Shown: positions 1-8,668, numbered from the stretch's first letter. The stretch is 64,000 nt of DNA from Anaerolineales bacterium (GCA_015075275.1 JABTUU010000001.1:1-64000); one strand, 5' to 3'. A program made the numbers and translations. Notes: generated by a model not told the origin, from the letters alone.

Positions 1-348
1 TTATTGGAACATTACGCGGGAAATTTCCCCGTTTGGCTTTCGCCTGAGCAGGTTCGCGTCATTTCGATTACGGACGAACAAAACGATTACGCGGAAAACA
101 TCGCCAAAGAATTGCGCGCAAGCGAAATCCGCGCGCACGCCGACGTTTCTTCGCAACGCATGAACGCTAAAATTCGTCAGGCGCAGTTGATGAAAGTCCC
201 CTATATGATCGTTGTCGGCAAGAACGAGATGGAAGCAGGTCAAATCTCCTTGCGCGTGAGAGACGGCAGTCAACAAAACGGATTTGCGTTGAGCGAATTC
301 ATCGTTCGCGCGAAGGATAAGATTGCACGGAGGGCGAAGGAGCTGTAG
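1..348 (+). CDS. thrS: Threonyl-tRNA synthetase, C-terminal part (5' end outside window)
   Basis: The frame is open from the first base and ends at TAG 346-348, so only the last 115 codons are present. The residues match the class II anticodon-binding domain of ThrRS: an opening like HYAGNFPVWLSPEQV, then a three-strand/helix Rossmann-like fold ending in a short basic tail. The domain reads the threonine tRNA anticodon; the catalytic part would lie upstream. A strong terminator hairpin follows and the next gene is on the opposite strand. Identification rests on the highly characteristic C-terminal domain. Confidence 0.93.
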   Translation, partial: LLEHYAGNFPVWLSPEQVRVISITDEQNDYAENIAKELRASEIRAHADVSSQRMNAKIRQAQLMKVPYMIVVGKNEMEAGQISLRVRDGSQQNGFALSEFIVRAKDKIARRAKEL

Positions 349-374
349 AAAAACAGAGAATGGAGAATTAGAGA

Positions 375-416
375 ATTGGCGGAGGGCTGTAAGCCTCTCC
401 GCCAATTTCGTTTTTA
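375..416. terminator. Intrinsic terminator between convergent genes
   Basis: The arm attggcggag (375-384) pairs perfectly with ctccgccaat (397-406), with a smaller stem inside, and a T-rich stretch (ttcgttttt) follows on the plus strand. It lies between the stop of thrS and the stop of the minus-strand gene that ends at 423. It could serve both directions, although the T tract is better on the plus side. Confidence 0.8.
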
Positions 417-422
417 CGATAA

Positions 423-2738
423 TTATCGACTCCACCCCTCAACCATACCATCTACCTGATTCAGCGGATACATTTCGCAAGTGAACGGGTTGACTAAGAT
501 AGGTATGTTTTTATCATTCGCATCTCGCGCGTTGACCACCAACCACTGTCCATTCGGACCCCAAACCGACATGAAGGCAGTTGTAACCTCAGGCTCCACA
601 ACCAATTTACGCTCCGAGCCGTCCAGTCGAGAGATGTAAATTCCCCAGTTCGTTTCGCCGAATTGGCGGTCGGCGAAAACAATCCACTGTCCGTCAGGCG
701 AGATCGCGCCATAACCTGCTTTATTGTGGATGGTGAACAAATCTTTTGTTTCATTACTCTGCAAATTGTAAGTCTTGAGATTGAACCCATCTCCGCTCAG
801 CGCGCTGTACACAATCGTTTGATTATCGGGCAATAAACCCACAGGCGCGAGTACCTGCCCAGAGGGGATATTCATCTTTTGTAATCCCGAACCGTCTGCG
901 TTAACCACATATATACTGAACGTATTCGTAAACATCCAGCGCGTATCGTCTGGCGACCAGATGATGCGGTAACCATCTACGCCCAACACGGAATTTTGTC
1001 CGCTTGGCAGATTGACCACATGCAAGCCATCCTGAGCGCTGTATACAAGTTGTGTTCCATCGTTGGAAAGCGAGGGCCACGCGCCGATAGCAATCTTCTG
1101 TAAGTCTATCCCGTTGGGATTGCCGACGTAAATTGCAGGCAACACCCCGCCTTCATTGATCGTTACGACAATCTTACCGTCCACGCCTGAGAGAAGCGCG
1201 CCATCTTGACTGGCAAGTTGATTCCATTTTTCAAGCGTGAGACACGCCCCAGCCTGCGGCGTTGGAATAGGCTCGGAACTCAACGGGGGATTCCACTGCG
1301 CTTGCCAAGGTCCGCTAACTTCATAGGGAATCCAGAACTCAAACGAGAAGCGGCGTACCCCAGTAGGCATATCTTTATACGTCGTTTGGACATTGAACAC
1401 GGTTAGATCCACAGGACCGCCGCTCCCGCCGCCCCCGCCAGAACAAATCATCGGTTCAGATGGAACAGAATCCTTCACATCCGCAGAAATATTGGGGGCA
1501 TCCGTGGAAAACTTGAAGTCCACCATCATTCCCTGACACGAATCAGGAGCGGGAATCAAACCAACAGACAGAAGACGAATCGTGTGTCCTTCCACCATGA
1601 AATCACGGTTGACTTCCGCCGATTGCCCAACCTGTGGATTGGGTCCGAAGTCAATTTCAAAATCAACAGGCTGCGCGACAATATTCGTCTTTATGAAAGG
1701 GACGCTCAACGTCAACGGCCCCGAGAAAGCCTTGCGATTTGTGCGGTACGACCACGGCGCATGAAATTCGTCGTATGGAGCGTCGAGCCGAACTTCTTCG
1801 ATGGGTATTCGCTGTTCGTCGGCATCTGTTAATATGGGGATAAGCGGCTCCGCGACCATGCCTTTGCCGCTAGGAAAAGCGGAATCGTCCCACGATAAAT
1901 TTCCCGTAAACACAAAGCCGTCTTCAAGTTCAACGACATTATCCAGTTGAAACGTGAATCCATGAAGCGTTGTAACATTAGACAGAACGGGCAGAGTTGT
2001 TCCTCCAGTTTCTGTGGCAGACGCGTTGACCGTCGGCAAAACTGTGATGGGAGCGAACGTCATCTCTGGCGGCGCGGGTTTGAGACGGAAAGCGATCTCC
2101 CAGTTTTCGGGCGCCGTGCCGACAGGCATATTTTGCAAAACTGGAATTACCAGCGTTAACTCATTTGCATCAAGCGGCGCTGATGGATAGACCAGTCTCC
2201 AAACGTAATTGGGCCATCCGCCTTTTGTTGTCACTTGATTGATCAGCGGTTCAGGCGTGCCAGCATAGCCCTCGCTCGAAATTTCTTTCAGAACAGAACC
2301 ATTCGGCAGGCGCAAGAAAGCCTCCGAGCCAAACGGTCCGCCGCCCTCGCCTTTTGAGTTTGCCGCCTCAACTGTCAGTCCCTCGGTCTTGTACACGATG
2401 ATCGTTCGTTCAGAATCCGCAACCACTTGTTCAACGCTAACGGTGATTCCATCATGGGTCACTGCCACAGGTTCAGCCAAAACCCGCAGAGTTGAAGTTT
2501 CCACAAATCCGATACCTGGAATGAATCCTGTTAATTTCCCAATAGCATAAGCAACGCCAGTCAGCAGAGTTAGCGCAAGCAGGATTACAAGCGTCATTAG
2601 AATAGGTCGAGCGCGAAGCGTCATCATCAAAGTTTTCCTTTCGAGTCGAGCCGCGATATACGGCATCAAATTAACATCTTCCGGCACGCCGCGGCGGGCG
2701 ATATTTTCCAACGCGTCTTTCATGCGCTTATCGTTCAT
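423..2738 (-). CDS. Membrane protein with C-terminal TolB/PD40-like propeller, probable anti-sigma partner
   Basis: 771 residues from ATG 2738, chosen because AAAGGAG stands just upstream and ATGA overlaps the sigma-factor stop. Residues 1-45 are cytoplasmic and helical, one membrane segment lies at about 46-65, and the rest should be outside. The middle (about 70-480) is beta-rich and contains a Gly-rich stretch (CSGGGGGSGGP). The last 250 residues hold PD40/TolB-type repeats (SPDDTRWMF, SPDGQWIVFADRQ, GPNGQWLVV). Membrane proteins translationally coupled to an ECF sigma factor usually hold it inactive, so this one is inferred to be the anti-sigma/sensor. I see no HxxxCxxC zinc motif, so the N-terminal part is not a classical ZAS domain. 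Confidence 0.75.
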   Translation of the reverse strand: MNDKRMKDALENIARRGVPEDVNLMPYIAARLERKTLMMTLRARPILMTLVILLALTLLTGVAYAIGKLTGFIPGIGFVETSTLRVLAEPVAVTHDGITVSVEQVVADSERTIIVYKTEGLTVEAANSKGEGGGPFGSEAFLRLPNGSVLKEISSEGYAGTPEPLINQVTTKGGWPNYVWRLVYPSAPLDANELTLVIPVLQNMPVGTAPENWEIAFRLKPAPPEMTFAPITVLPTVNASATETGGTTLPVLSNVTTLHGFTFQLDNVVELEDGFVFTGNLSWDDSAFPSGKGMVAEPLIPILTDADEQRIPIEEVRLDAPYDEFHAPWSYRTNRKAFSGPLTLSVPFIKTNIVAQPVDFEIDFGPNPQVGQSAEVNRDFMVEGHTIRLLSVGLIPAPDSCQGMMVDFKFSTDAPNISADVKDSVPSEPMICSGGGGGSGGPVDLTVFNVQTTYKDMPTGVRRFSFEFWIPYEVSGPWQAQWNPPLSSEPIPTPQAGACLTLEKWNQLASQDGALLSGVDGKIVVTINEGGVLPAIYVGNPNGIDLQKIAIGAWPSLSNDGTQLVYSAQDGLHVVNLPSGQNSVLGVDGYRIIWSPDDTRWMFTNTFSIYVVNADGSGLQKMNIPSGQVLAPVGLLPDNQTIVYSALSGDGFNLKTYNLQSNETKDLFTIHNKAGYGAISPDGQWIVFADRQFGETNWGIYISRLDGSERKLVVEPEVTTAFMSVWGPNGQWLVVNARDANDKNIPILVNPFTCEMYPLNQVDGMVEGWSR

Positions 2739-3289
2739 TTCTCGCTCCTTTCCGCAAGCAAACCGCGCAGCCGTTCCCGCGCTGCGTTCAGCAGCCACTT
2801 AATCGTCCCCACCGCCGCGCCCGATTCCTCCGCCATCTCTTTTTCGCTCATCTCTAAAAAATATCGTTGGACGACGACCGCCCGTTGACGCGGCGATAAC
2901 TTCTGCATCGCCTCCCAAATCTGATTTTGGACTTCAATGGACTCCACCTGCGACTCAACTGATTCGACCCTCGCGGCGATTTCCACAAACAGTGACTCAT
3001 CCGCCCCATTCCCGACCTGAACCTGCCGCGCCGACTTCTGCATCGCCTTCACCGCCGCATTGACCACGCTGCGCATGAACCACGGCTCAAATGGGCGCGT
3101 TGAATCGAAGCGGCGAATGGCGTGAAAGGCATGGATGAAGCAATCTTGCACTACATCCTCTGCCAGCGCAGGATCGCGCATAATGAGATAGGCGGTCCGC
3201 ACAGCCTTTACCTGATGTTCGGCAACCAAAAACTCCAGCCCGCTGATGTCGCCTTGTTTGAGTCGTTGAATAGCTTGTTGTTCGTCCAT
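2735..3289 (-). CDS. ECF-type sigma-70 factor
   Basis: 184 residues. Region 2 is visible around DVVQDCFIHAFHAIRRFD (DNA melting and -10 recognition). Region 4 is a helix-turn-helix with LSPRQRAVVVQRYFLEMS and TIKWLLNAARERLR. Regions 1 and 3 are absent, as in group 4 sigma factors. Start ATG 3289 is preceded by GGAGG. The stop overlaps the start of the downstream membrane protein by 4 nt, so the two are translationally coupled, which is the usual layout of an ECF sigma and its anti-sigma. The signal and regulon are not known. Confidence 0.92.
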   Translation of the reverse strand: MDEQQAIQRLKQGDISGLEFLVAEHQVKAVRTAYLIMRDPALAEDVVQDCFIHAFHAIRRFDSTRPFEPWFMRSVVNAAVKAMQKSARQVQVGNGADESLFVEIAARVESVESQVESIEVQNQIWEAMQKLSPRQRAVVVQRYFLEMSEKEMAEESGAAVGTIKWLLNAARERLRGLLAERSEK

Positions 3290-3347
3290 CGTCCTCCACT
3301 TATATATATCCGATCATACCTGAAAAGGTTGGGCGATAAATTCCCCT

Positions 3348-4496
3348 TTACTGTCCGTATGTCCCGCTCTGCCCCCTGAACTCCATCAGAATTTTCCCGC
3401 TCTTCAAATCCCAAAAGCGGACGATGTCGGGCGCATCGCTGGCGCCGCCAGTCTCTAGCGAGACAAGTAATTCAGGTTGAAGCCATGCTAATTCTGTGTA
3501 GATAGATATTTCGTTTAAGCCGAACGCGATGATCAGGCGCCCTGTTTGCGAATCCCAAATACGTATCACGCCTCCGCCAGTAGCAAGTTTGCTCCCGTCC
3601 GGCGACCATGCCAGACTCGATACAACACTTCGATGAGCCTGAATCAACCCATCGCACTGATTGGTTTCCACTGTCCATAAACAAACCATGCTATCGTGAC
3701 CGGAGGCAATGCGGTTTCCATCTGGAGACCACGCCAGTTGGGCTGCCCCAGAGCCAACGCGCGGGTCATAAAGTCGGACAGACTCGTTTGTACCCAGCCT
3801 CCAGCGAAGGAAGCCAAAGCCGAGATCGCCAGTTGCGATGAGGCGCGAGCCATCCGGCGCCCAATCAATATCGGTGGGCGGAGGCATAAAATCCGTTTGC
3901 GCAGAAATAATTTCTCCGGTTGCAACATCTAATACAGCCAGCCCATGTTCGGGAACATACGCGGCGAGCCGCCTGCCATTCGGCGACCAAGCCAGCGCGC
4001 CAAACGGGACGGAGACTTCAGAATCGCTGGCGGATTCAAATATGGTTTTCCATGTGTTCGTATCCCAGATCACCAGGTGAGACAAGCCTGCTTCCGGTGT
4101 TTTCATGATGAGATTCCCTGCCGCCAATTTTGCGCCATCGAACGACCATTTCACGGCAAAGGAATTTTCATCGCCAGCCAGCACATGAATTTCTTTAGAA
4201 TCTAAACCTTCGACAATTACCCCCTTGGATGTGGCAAAAGCAATCGTCTTTCCATCGGGGCTAATATCGAAGGAGCGGATGCGCGCATCAATCGTCACGG
4301 CGGCAGGCTCCTCGCTGGAAAACGGAACCGGTGTCGCTCCCCCGCGGAAATTGAAAATAGTGAAGACAGGCTGGGTGGGTTTAACGAAAGCGGGACTAGG
4401 CTCAGGCATGAGGCGCCCGATAGCATATCCTCCAATAGTTGCGAATATTAGGATTATCAAAGTGAGAATCGTCGCGAACTGAGGTTTTGTTTTCAT
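3348..4496 (-). CDS. Membrane-anchored WD40 repeat protein
   Basis: 382 residues. One membrane segment near residues 8-27 is followed by a Pro-rich spacer and a seven-bladed-looking WD40/PD40 propeller (ISPDGKTIAFAT, AWSPNGRRLAAY, WAPDGSRLIAT, AWSPDGNRIASG, AWSPDGSKLATGG). The propeller should be extracytoplasmic. A GAGGAG ribosome site precedes ATG 4496. It lies 59 nt upstream of the ECF sigma gene in the same orientation, so it may be co-transcribed. The anchor sequence (GGYAIGRLMP) resembles that of the sigma partner (GVAYAIGKLTG), suggesting shared ancestry of the N-terminal parts. Ligand unknown. Confidence 0.85.
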   Translation of the reverse strand: MKTKPQFATILTLIILIFATIGGYAIGRLMPEPSPAFVKPTQPVFTIFNFRGGATPVPFSSEEPAAVTIDARIRSFDISPDGKTIAFATSKGVIVEGLDSKEIHVLAGDENSFAVKWSFDGAKLAAGNLIMKTPEAGLSHLVIWDTNTWKTIFESASDSEVSVPFGALAWSPNGRRLAAYVPEHGLAVLDVATGEIISAQTDFMPPPTDIDWAPDGSRLIATGDLGFGFLRWRLGTNESVRLYDPRVGSGAAQLAWSPDGNRIASGHDSMVCLWTVETNQCDGLIQAHRSVVSSLAWSPDGSKLATGGGVIRIWDSQTGRLIIAFGLNEISIYTELAWLQPELLVSLETGGASDAPDIVRFWDLKSGKILMEFRGQSGTYGQ

Positions 4497-4562
4497 AGTT
4501 TATCTCCTCGGTTATTAACGGAGGATTCTACTGAGAAGTTCGCAGATGTAGCCTACGTTTTA

Positions 4563-4592
4563 TTGACGATTCCTCTACGGGCGTGGTATCAT
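4563..4592 (+). promoter_or_regulatory. Sigma-70 promoter for infC operon
   Basis: TTGACG at 4563-4568 and TATCAT at 4587-4592, spacer 18 nt, inside the divergent gap before infC. It would give an infC leader of about 50 nt. Confidence 0.6.
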
Positions 4593-4647
4593 TCGCCCAC
4601 TTTGAACCAGCCCAAGGCTGGATTTGTCGTGTCAATAGGAGAAGCAT

Positions 4648-5220
4648 ATCAGCGCCATAGATTTTCGAGTCAATGAAGGCATTCGGGTTGCCGAAGTTCG
4701 TTTGATCGGTCCCAACGGTGAAAACATTGGGGTAGTTTCGATGAAGCAGGCTTTGCAGATCGCTCGCGACGCCGAGTTGGATGTTGTTGAAGTTTCGCCT
4801 AATGCCAATCCGCCGGTTTGTCGCGTGATGGATTTTGGCAAGTTCATTTACGAACGAGCCAAAAAAGAACGCGAAGCGAAGAAATCGCAGACGAAGATCG
4901 AGGTCAAAGAGATTCGCCTGCGCCCTAAGACGAATGTGGCGCATCGCGGCTTCAAAGTGGACGACGCTCGCCGTTGGTTGCTGGCGGGCAACAAAGTTCG
5001 CGTAACGGTTAAATTCCGTGGACGCGAAATGGATTATCCTGAGATCGCGCTGGAAGACCTGAAGGAGATCGCCGCCTCGCTGGAAGATGTCAGCGTGGTG
5101 GAAGCGGCGCCTCAAATGGAAGGGCGCACGATGCTGGTAGTGTTGGCGCCGAGCAAAGGCAGCGTCAAGAAGAAGGAGAAGGCGGAACAAGCCGCTCCTG
5201 AAAAAGAAGCGTCAGCGTAA
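4648..5220 (+). CDS. infC: Translation initiation factor IF-3, probable AUC start
   Basis: IF-3 binds the 30S subunit and checks initiator tRNA pairing. Homology is clear: N-domain with FRVNEGIRVAEVRLIGPNGENIG and the basic linker before the C-domain. The first TTG/ATG-type start (4702) would cut off the conserved RVNEGIR strand, so the true start must be upstream, but an in-frame TAG at 4636-4638 limits it. Between them there is no ATG, GTG or TTG. AGGAGA at 4637-4642 stands 5 nt before ATC 4648, giving a 190-residue protein. Rare AUU/AUC starts are known for infC and let IF-3 repress its own translation. First gene of infC-rpmI-rplT. Confidence 0.9.
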   Translation: MSAIDFRVNEGIRVAEVRLIGPNGENIGVVSMKQALQIARDAELDVVEVSPNANPPVCRVMDFGKFIYERAKKEREAKKSQTKIEVKEIRLRPKTNVAHRGFKVDDARRWLLAGNKVRVTVKFRGREMDYPEIALEDLKEIAASLEDVSVVEAAPQMEGRTMLVVLAPSKGSVKKKEKAEQAAPEKEASA

Positions 5221-5221
5221 T

Positions 5222-5237
5222 GCCGACTTAAGTCGGC
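5222..5237. repeat. Perfect 16-bp palindrome after infC
   Basis: GCCGACTTAAGTCGGC begins one base after the infC stop. It has no U tract. It may be a dispersed palindrome or an mRNA processing site. Confidence 0.5.
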
Positions 5238-5268
5238 GGTACGGGTAAGTCCCAAAGATGTTGAAAGT

Positions 5269-5292
5269 CCGCGGGCAAAAAAATGTCCGCGG
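5269..5292 (+). promoter_or_regulatory. Hairpin in infC-rpmI spacer
   Basis: ccgcgggca pairs with tgtccgcgg (one G-U) around a six-A loop, followed by ttcttatt. It could be an internal attenuator or part of the ribosomal-protein autoregulatory leader known from infC-rpmI-rplT operons. The role is inferred from position only. Confidence 0.4.
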
Positions 5293-5328
5293 TTCTTATT
5301 GTAAACTTTTGAAAGGAGATAGAGCGAG

Positions 5329-5556
5329 ATGCCTCGCAAAGCGAAGACTACGGGTAAGTTAAAACTCAAAACCCACAAAGCGACCTCGAAGCGCTTTCGG
5401 TTGACGGGCTCGGGCAAACTTGTGCGCACAAAAGGCGGCAAGAGCCACTTGCGTCGCAACACGTCGAAGCGCACCAAAGCGCAGTTGACTGAAATGCACG
5501 AAGTGAAGGGTCGCAAGATCGTCAAACGCATTAAACGTTTGGCGCCGAATATGTAA
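5329..5556 (+). CDS. rpmI: 50S ribosomal protein L35
   Basis: 75 residues, very basic, beginning MPRKAKTTGKLKLKTHKATSKRF, with the L35 signature KTHKATSKRFRLTGSGKL and HLRRNTSKRTKAQL. About ten residues longer than the common 64-66. GAAAGGAG precedes the ATG. It binds 23S rRNA in the large subunit and sits in the conserved order infC-rpmI-rplT. Confidence 0.97.
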   Translation: MPRKAKTTGKLKLKTHKATSKRFRLTGSGKLVRTKGGKSHLRRNTSKRTKAQLTEMHEVKGRKIVKRIKRLAPNM

Positions 5557-5643
5557 GGTAAAATTAATTTTACCGTACAAGTGTATCCAATTTTTAGTTG
5601 CGGCTTTCGGGTGTGCGCAACGAATGGCGCTTCAACGCCATTG
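5557..5643 (+). promoter_or_regulatory. Structured rpmI-rplT spacer
   Basis: This 115-nt spacer starts with an 18-nt perfect palindrome (5557-5574, ggtaaaatt/aattttacc) and ends with a second hairpin, aatggcg/cgccatt, just before the rplT ribosome site. L20 represses its operon through mRNA structures in other bacteria, so this could be such a site; no consensus match was established. Confidence 0.35.
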
Positions 5644-5672
5644 ACGCCCGCGAGTTTGCAGGAGAGTAAAGC

Positions 5673-6014
5673 ATGAGAGTAAAAGGCGGCCCCCAGGGCT
5701 ATAAACGCCATAAGAAAGTTTTGAAGTTTACCAAAGGACAGCGCGGCACAAAGAATCGCTTGTTCCGCCGCGCTAACGAGGCGATGCTGAAAAGCATGTG
5801 GTATGCCACGCGCGACCGCCGCGTGCGCAAACGCGACTTGCGCAAATTGTGGATCGTGCGCATCAATGCCGCCGCGCGTCTGAATGGAACGACCTACAGC
5901 AAGTTAGTGGCCGGGTTGAGGAAAGCAAATATCGAGCTCAACCGCAAAATGTTGTCCGACATAGCGATCCGCGATCCGCAGGCGTTCGCCGCAGTGGTCG
6001 CGAAAGCGCAATAA
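5673..6014 (+). CDS. rplT: 50S ribosomal protein L20
   Basis: 113 residues. The long basic N-terminal extension ([21 protein letters not shown], then [20 protein letters not shown]) and the globular part ([26 protein letters not shown]) are typical. L20 is needed early in 50S assembly and often represses infC-rpmI-rplT. GCAGGAGAG precedes the ATG. A strong terminator follows directly, so this ends the operon. Confidence 0.98.
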   Translation: MRVKGGPQGYKRHKKVLKFTKGQRGTKNRLFRRANEAMLKSMWYATRDRRVRKRDLRKLWIVRINAAARLNGTTYSKLVAGLRKANIELNRKMLSDIAIRDPQAFAAVVAKAQ

Positions 6015-6017
6015 ATT

Positions 6018-6050
6018 ATTGGTCGGGAGAAATCCCGACCAATTTTTTTA
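6018..6050 (+). terminator. Intrinsic terminator after rplT
   Basis: Perfect 11-bp stem attggtcggga/tcccgaccaat with a GAAA tetraloop, followed by seven T. It starts 4 nt after the rplT stop. Confidence 0.93.
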
Positions 6051-6085
6051 ACGCGAATTACGCTAATTTGCGAATGACACGAATG
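6051..6085. repeat. Word-repeat stretch (gcgaat / aatgac)
   Basis: The words gcgaatta, gcgaatg and cgaatg recur within 35 nt after the rplT terminator. This resembles the other low-complexity border sequences of the window and carries no coding signal. Confidence 0.35.
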
Positions 6086-6090
6086 AAATA

Positions 6091-6118
6091 TTTTCATGTT
6101 GAGAGAACGGGGTAAAAT
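6091..6118 (+). promoter_or_regulatory. Possible promoter giving a leaderless mRNA
   Basis: TTTTCA at 6091-6096 and TAAAAT at 6113-6118, spacer 16 nt. The expected start point falls on the ATG at 6125, and no ribosome binding site is seen, which fits a leaderless transcript. Confidence 0.4.
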
Positions 6119-6124
6119 GTTTGC

Positions 6125-6685
6125 ATGAACACCGTTTTGGTCGAGCGCGTTCTTTCCACGGGTCAAACGATTCAGATCGTTCAAGGCGATATCACAACTG
6201 AAAATGTAGACGCCATTGTCAACGCGGCGAATGAGAACCTGCAACACGGAGGCGGAGTCGCGTGGGCGATCTCAAAACAAGGCGGAGAAGCAATACAGCG
6301 AGAATCGGATGAGTGGATTCGCCAGCGCGGATCCGTCTCACATACGCATCCAGCGTGGACTTCTGGAGGGACGCTCCCTGCGAAATTTGTAATCCATGCC
6401 GTCGGTCCGGTATGGGGCAGCGGCGATGAAGATGAGAAATTATTCCACGCTGTTACCGGCGCGTTGCGCGTTGCCGACGAACTTGCGTGTACTTCAATTG
6501 CATTCCCAGCCGTCTCGACGGGCATTTTTGGCTTTCCGAAAGAGCGCGCGGCGCGCGCCATTACGTCGGCGATGGAAGCATATTTTGAGCGCAATTCGTC
6601 AAGCCTTAAAATAGTGAAATTGATCTTATTCGATCGAGCGACCGTAGACGCATTCGTCGGCGCCTGGAGCGCTCCATCCGTATGA
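6125..6685 (+). CDS. Macro-domain protein (ADP-ribose / O-acetyl-ADP-ribose hydrolase family)
   Basis: 186 residues forming a single macro domain. The ADP-ribose binding motifs are intact: [29 protein letters not shown] near residues 20-50, the HAVGPVW strand, and the loop [10 protein letters not shown] near 136-145. Members remove ADP-ribose from proteins or nucleic acid or deacetylate O-acetyl-ADP-ribose; the exact substrate cannot be read from sequence. There is no ribosome binding site and a -10-like TAAAAT stands 6 nt before the ATG. trpS follows after 10 nt, probably co-transcribed. Confidence 0.9.
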   Translation: MNTVLVERVLSTGQTIQIVQGDITTENVDAIVNAANENLQHGGGVAWAISKQGGEAIQRESDEWIRQRGSVSHTHPAWTSGGTLPAKFVIHAVGPVWGSGDEDEKLFHAVTGALRVADELACTSIAFPAVSTGIFGFPKERAARAITSAMEAYFERNSSSLKIVKLILFDRATVDAFVGAWSAPSV

Positions 6686-6695
6686 AAGGAATAGT

Positions 6696-7745
6696 ATGAC
6701 CGCCAAACCCCGGCTATTAACCGGCGATCGTCCTACAGGACGATTGCATCTCGGACATTACGTCGGCTCGCTTGAGAATCGTGTGCGTTTACAGCGCCAA
6801 TACGAATCGTTTTTTATTATCGCTGATCTGCACACGCTGACGACTAAACCCGAGCCGGATTATATTCGCGAGATTCCATCCTTTATCCGCGAGATGACGT
6901 TGGATTATCTCTCCGTCGGTATTGACCCCGACGTCAGCGCTATCTTTGTTCAATCGGCGATTCCTGAAACTTACTCGTTAAATCTGCTCTTTGAAATGTT
7001 GGTCAGCGTGCCGCGCTTGGAACGCATCCCTTCGCTTAAAGATATGGCGCGAGACGCCAATATGGATACCATGCCGTTCGGGTTGCTGGGTTATCCTGTT
7101 TTGCAAGCGGTGGATATTTTGCTGCCGCGCGCGCAGGTTGTCCCGGTGGGGCGCGACAACCAATCGCACGTCGAACTTGCCCGTGAGATCGCGCGCCGTT
7201 TCAACAACCTCTACGGCGAGATCTTTCCCGAACCCGAAGCCATCATCGGCGACATTCCGTTGCTGGTCGGCACGGACGGTCAAAGCAAGATGAGTAAGTC
7301 GCTAGATAATGCGATCTATCTTTCCGATGACGCCGAGACGGTGAATCGGAAGGTGATGAGCATGTACACCGACCCGAAACGCCTCCGTGCCACCGACCCG
7401 GGAACTGTGGAGGGCAACCCGGTCTTTATCTACCACGACGCATTTAATCCCGCTAAAGCGGAAGTGGAGGATTTGAAAGAGCGTTATCGCGCTGGTAAGG
7501 TGGGCGATGTGGAAGTGAAGAAAAAACTTGCAAAAGCGTTGAACGATTTCCTCGAACCGATACGCGAGAAACGCGCTTATTTTCTTGCGCATCCGACCAT
7601 TCCGCGTGATGCGTTAACGGAAGGGATTCGTCGTATGCAAGTCGAAGCCCAGGCGACGATGGAACTTGTCCGCGAGAAGATGGGTTTGTCGTATTCGGCT
7701 GGTTTGCTCACAGAACGAATGGACATTTTCGGGAGCGCAGAGTAA
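6696..7745 (+). CDS. trpS: Tryptophanyl-tRNA synthetase
   Basis: 349 residues, normal length for a class I TrpRS. The HIGH-like motif is HLGHYVGSL near residue 20, followed by the dimer/specificity segment, and the KMSKS loop is intact near residue 203. It charges tRNA-Trp with tryptophan in the cytoplasm. AAGGAA precedes the ATG. Its place directly before pheA and the aromatic pathway cluster is notable, since it uses one end product of that pathway. Confidence 0.97.
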   Translation: MTAKPRLLTGDRPTGRLHLGHYVGSLENRVRLQRQYESFFIIADLHTLTTKPEPDYIREIPSFIREMTLDYLSVGIDPDVSAIFVQSAIPETYSLNLLFEMLVSVPRLERIPSLKDMARDANMDTMPFGLLGYPVLQAVDILLPRAQVVPVGRDNQSHVELAREIARRFNNLYGEIFPEPEAIIGDIPLLVGTDGQSKMSKSLDNAIYLSDDAETVNRKVMSMYTDPKRLRATDPGTVEGNPVFIYHDAFNPAKAEVEDLKERYRAGKVGDVEVKKKLAKALNDFLEPIREKRAYFLAHPTIPRDALTEGIRRMQVEAQATMELVREKMGLSYSAGLLTERMDIFGSAE

Positions 7746-7812
7746 ATATTATTAGAAAGATTTGCCTCAAAAACTTCTTGCAAATTAATAGAATTGTGAC
7801 GTGGAGTTGACG

Positions 7813-8643
7813 ATGCGAGTTGCATTTCAAGGCGAACCGGGCGCGTATGGCGAGCAGGCTTTGTTCGAACATTTTGGGAAAGTCGAATCTTACCCGTGCG
7901 AATCATTTGACGCGGTATTCAATGCGGTTGAGTCGGGTGCGTGCGAAGCGGCTTTAATCCCCGTTGAAAATTCACTGGCGGGGAGTATTCATCAAAATTA
8001 TGACTTGCTTTTGCGCCATGATTTGCGAGTAGTGGGAGAGCGATTTCTGCGCGTGCGGCATTGTCTGATCGCCATACCCGGCGCTGAATTCTCGGAGATT
8101 AAAAAAGCGATTAGTCATCCGCAGGCGTTGGCACAGTGCGCAAATTATTTGAAGAGTCACGATATCCAACCTGAACCGGTCTATGATACGGCAGGGAGCG
8201 TGAAAATGTTGAGCGAGTCGCGCGCGCGCGATACCGCCGCAATCGCTTCGCGTCGCGCGGCAGACTTGTATGGCATGCGTATCCTTGAAGAAAGCATTGA
8301 GGATAACGCTGAAAATTACACGCGCTTTCTTGCGATCTCAAAAACCGAGATTCAACCGGGTGAAAATGCAAAGACCTCAATCGTGTTTACGTTAAAGAAT
8401 CAGCCTGGCGCGCTCTTTAAGGCGCTGAGCGTGTTTGCTTTACGCGATATTAACCTGACTAAAATTGAGTCGCGTCCGTTGCGGGGAAAACCTTGGGATT
8501 ATCTTTTCTATGTGGACTTCCTCGGCGCGACTCATGAAGAAACGATTAGGCGCGCGCTGGAGCGCCTGAGCGAATATGCTTTGACGTTGCGCGCGTTAGG
8601 CTCTTATACAAGGCATACAATGCCGGCTGAAACTGCCCCTTGA
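7813..8643 (+). CDS. pheA: Prephenate dehydratase
   Basis: 276 residues. The N-terminal PDT domain starts MRVAFQGEPGAYGEQA and holds IPVENSLAGS. The end of the domain has ENYTRFLAI, with the Thr-Arg-Phe motif of the active site. The C-terminal ACT domain carries the ESRP phenylalanine-binding motif (ESRPLRGKPWDYLFYVDF). It converts prephenate to phenylpyruvate and is normally inhibited by Phe. ATG 7813 is preferred over GTG 7801 because GTGGAG stands 6 nt ahead of it and the family begins there. No chorismate mutase domain is fused; a separate aroH lies downstream. Its stop codon overlaps the -35 box of the next promoter. Confidence 0.96.
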   Translation: MRVAFQGEPGAYGEQALFEHFGKVESYPCESFDAVFNAVESGACEAALIPVENSLAGSIHQNYDLLLRHDLRVVGERFLRVRHCLIAIPGAEFSEIKKAISHPQALAQCANYLKSHDIQPEPVYDTAGSVKMLSESRARDTAAIASRRAADLYGMRILEESIEDNAENYTRFLAISKTEIQPGENAKTSIVFTLKNQPGALFKALSVFALRDINLTKIESRPLRGKPWDYLFYVDFLGATHEETIRRALERLSEYALTLRALGSYTRHTMPAETAP

Positions 8644-8668
8644 CGCATCCGCTTCATCGGCATAGAAT
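8640..8668 (+). promoter_or_regulatory. Promoter of the aromatic operon leader
   Basis: TTGACG at 8640-8645 (overlapping the pheA stop) and TAGAAT at 8663-8668, spacer exactly 17 nt. The predicted start near 8675 is about 4 nt before the leader ATG at 8679, which would make the leader peptide message almost leaderless and explain why no ribosome site precedes it. Confidence 0.6.

Noticed and set aside
4528..5190. 220-codon minus-strand frame opposite infC
   Set aside because: infC homology is unambiguous, and the frame would also block its promoter region.
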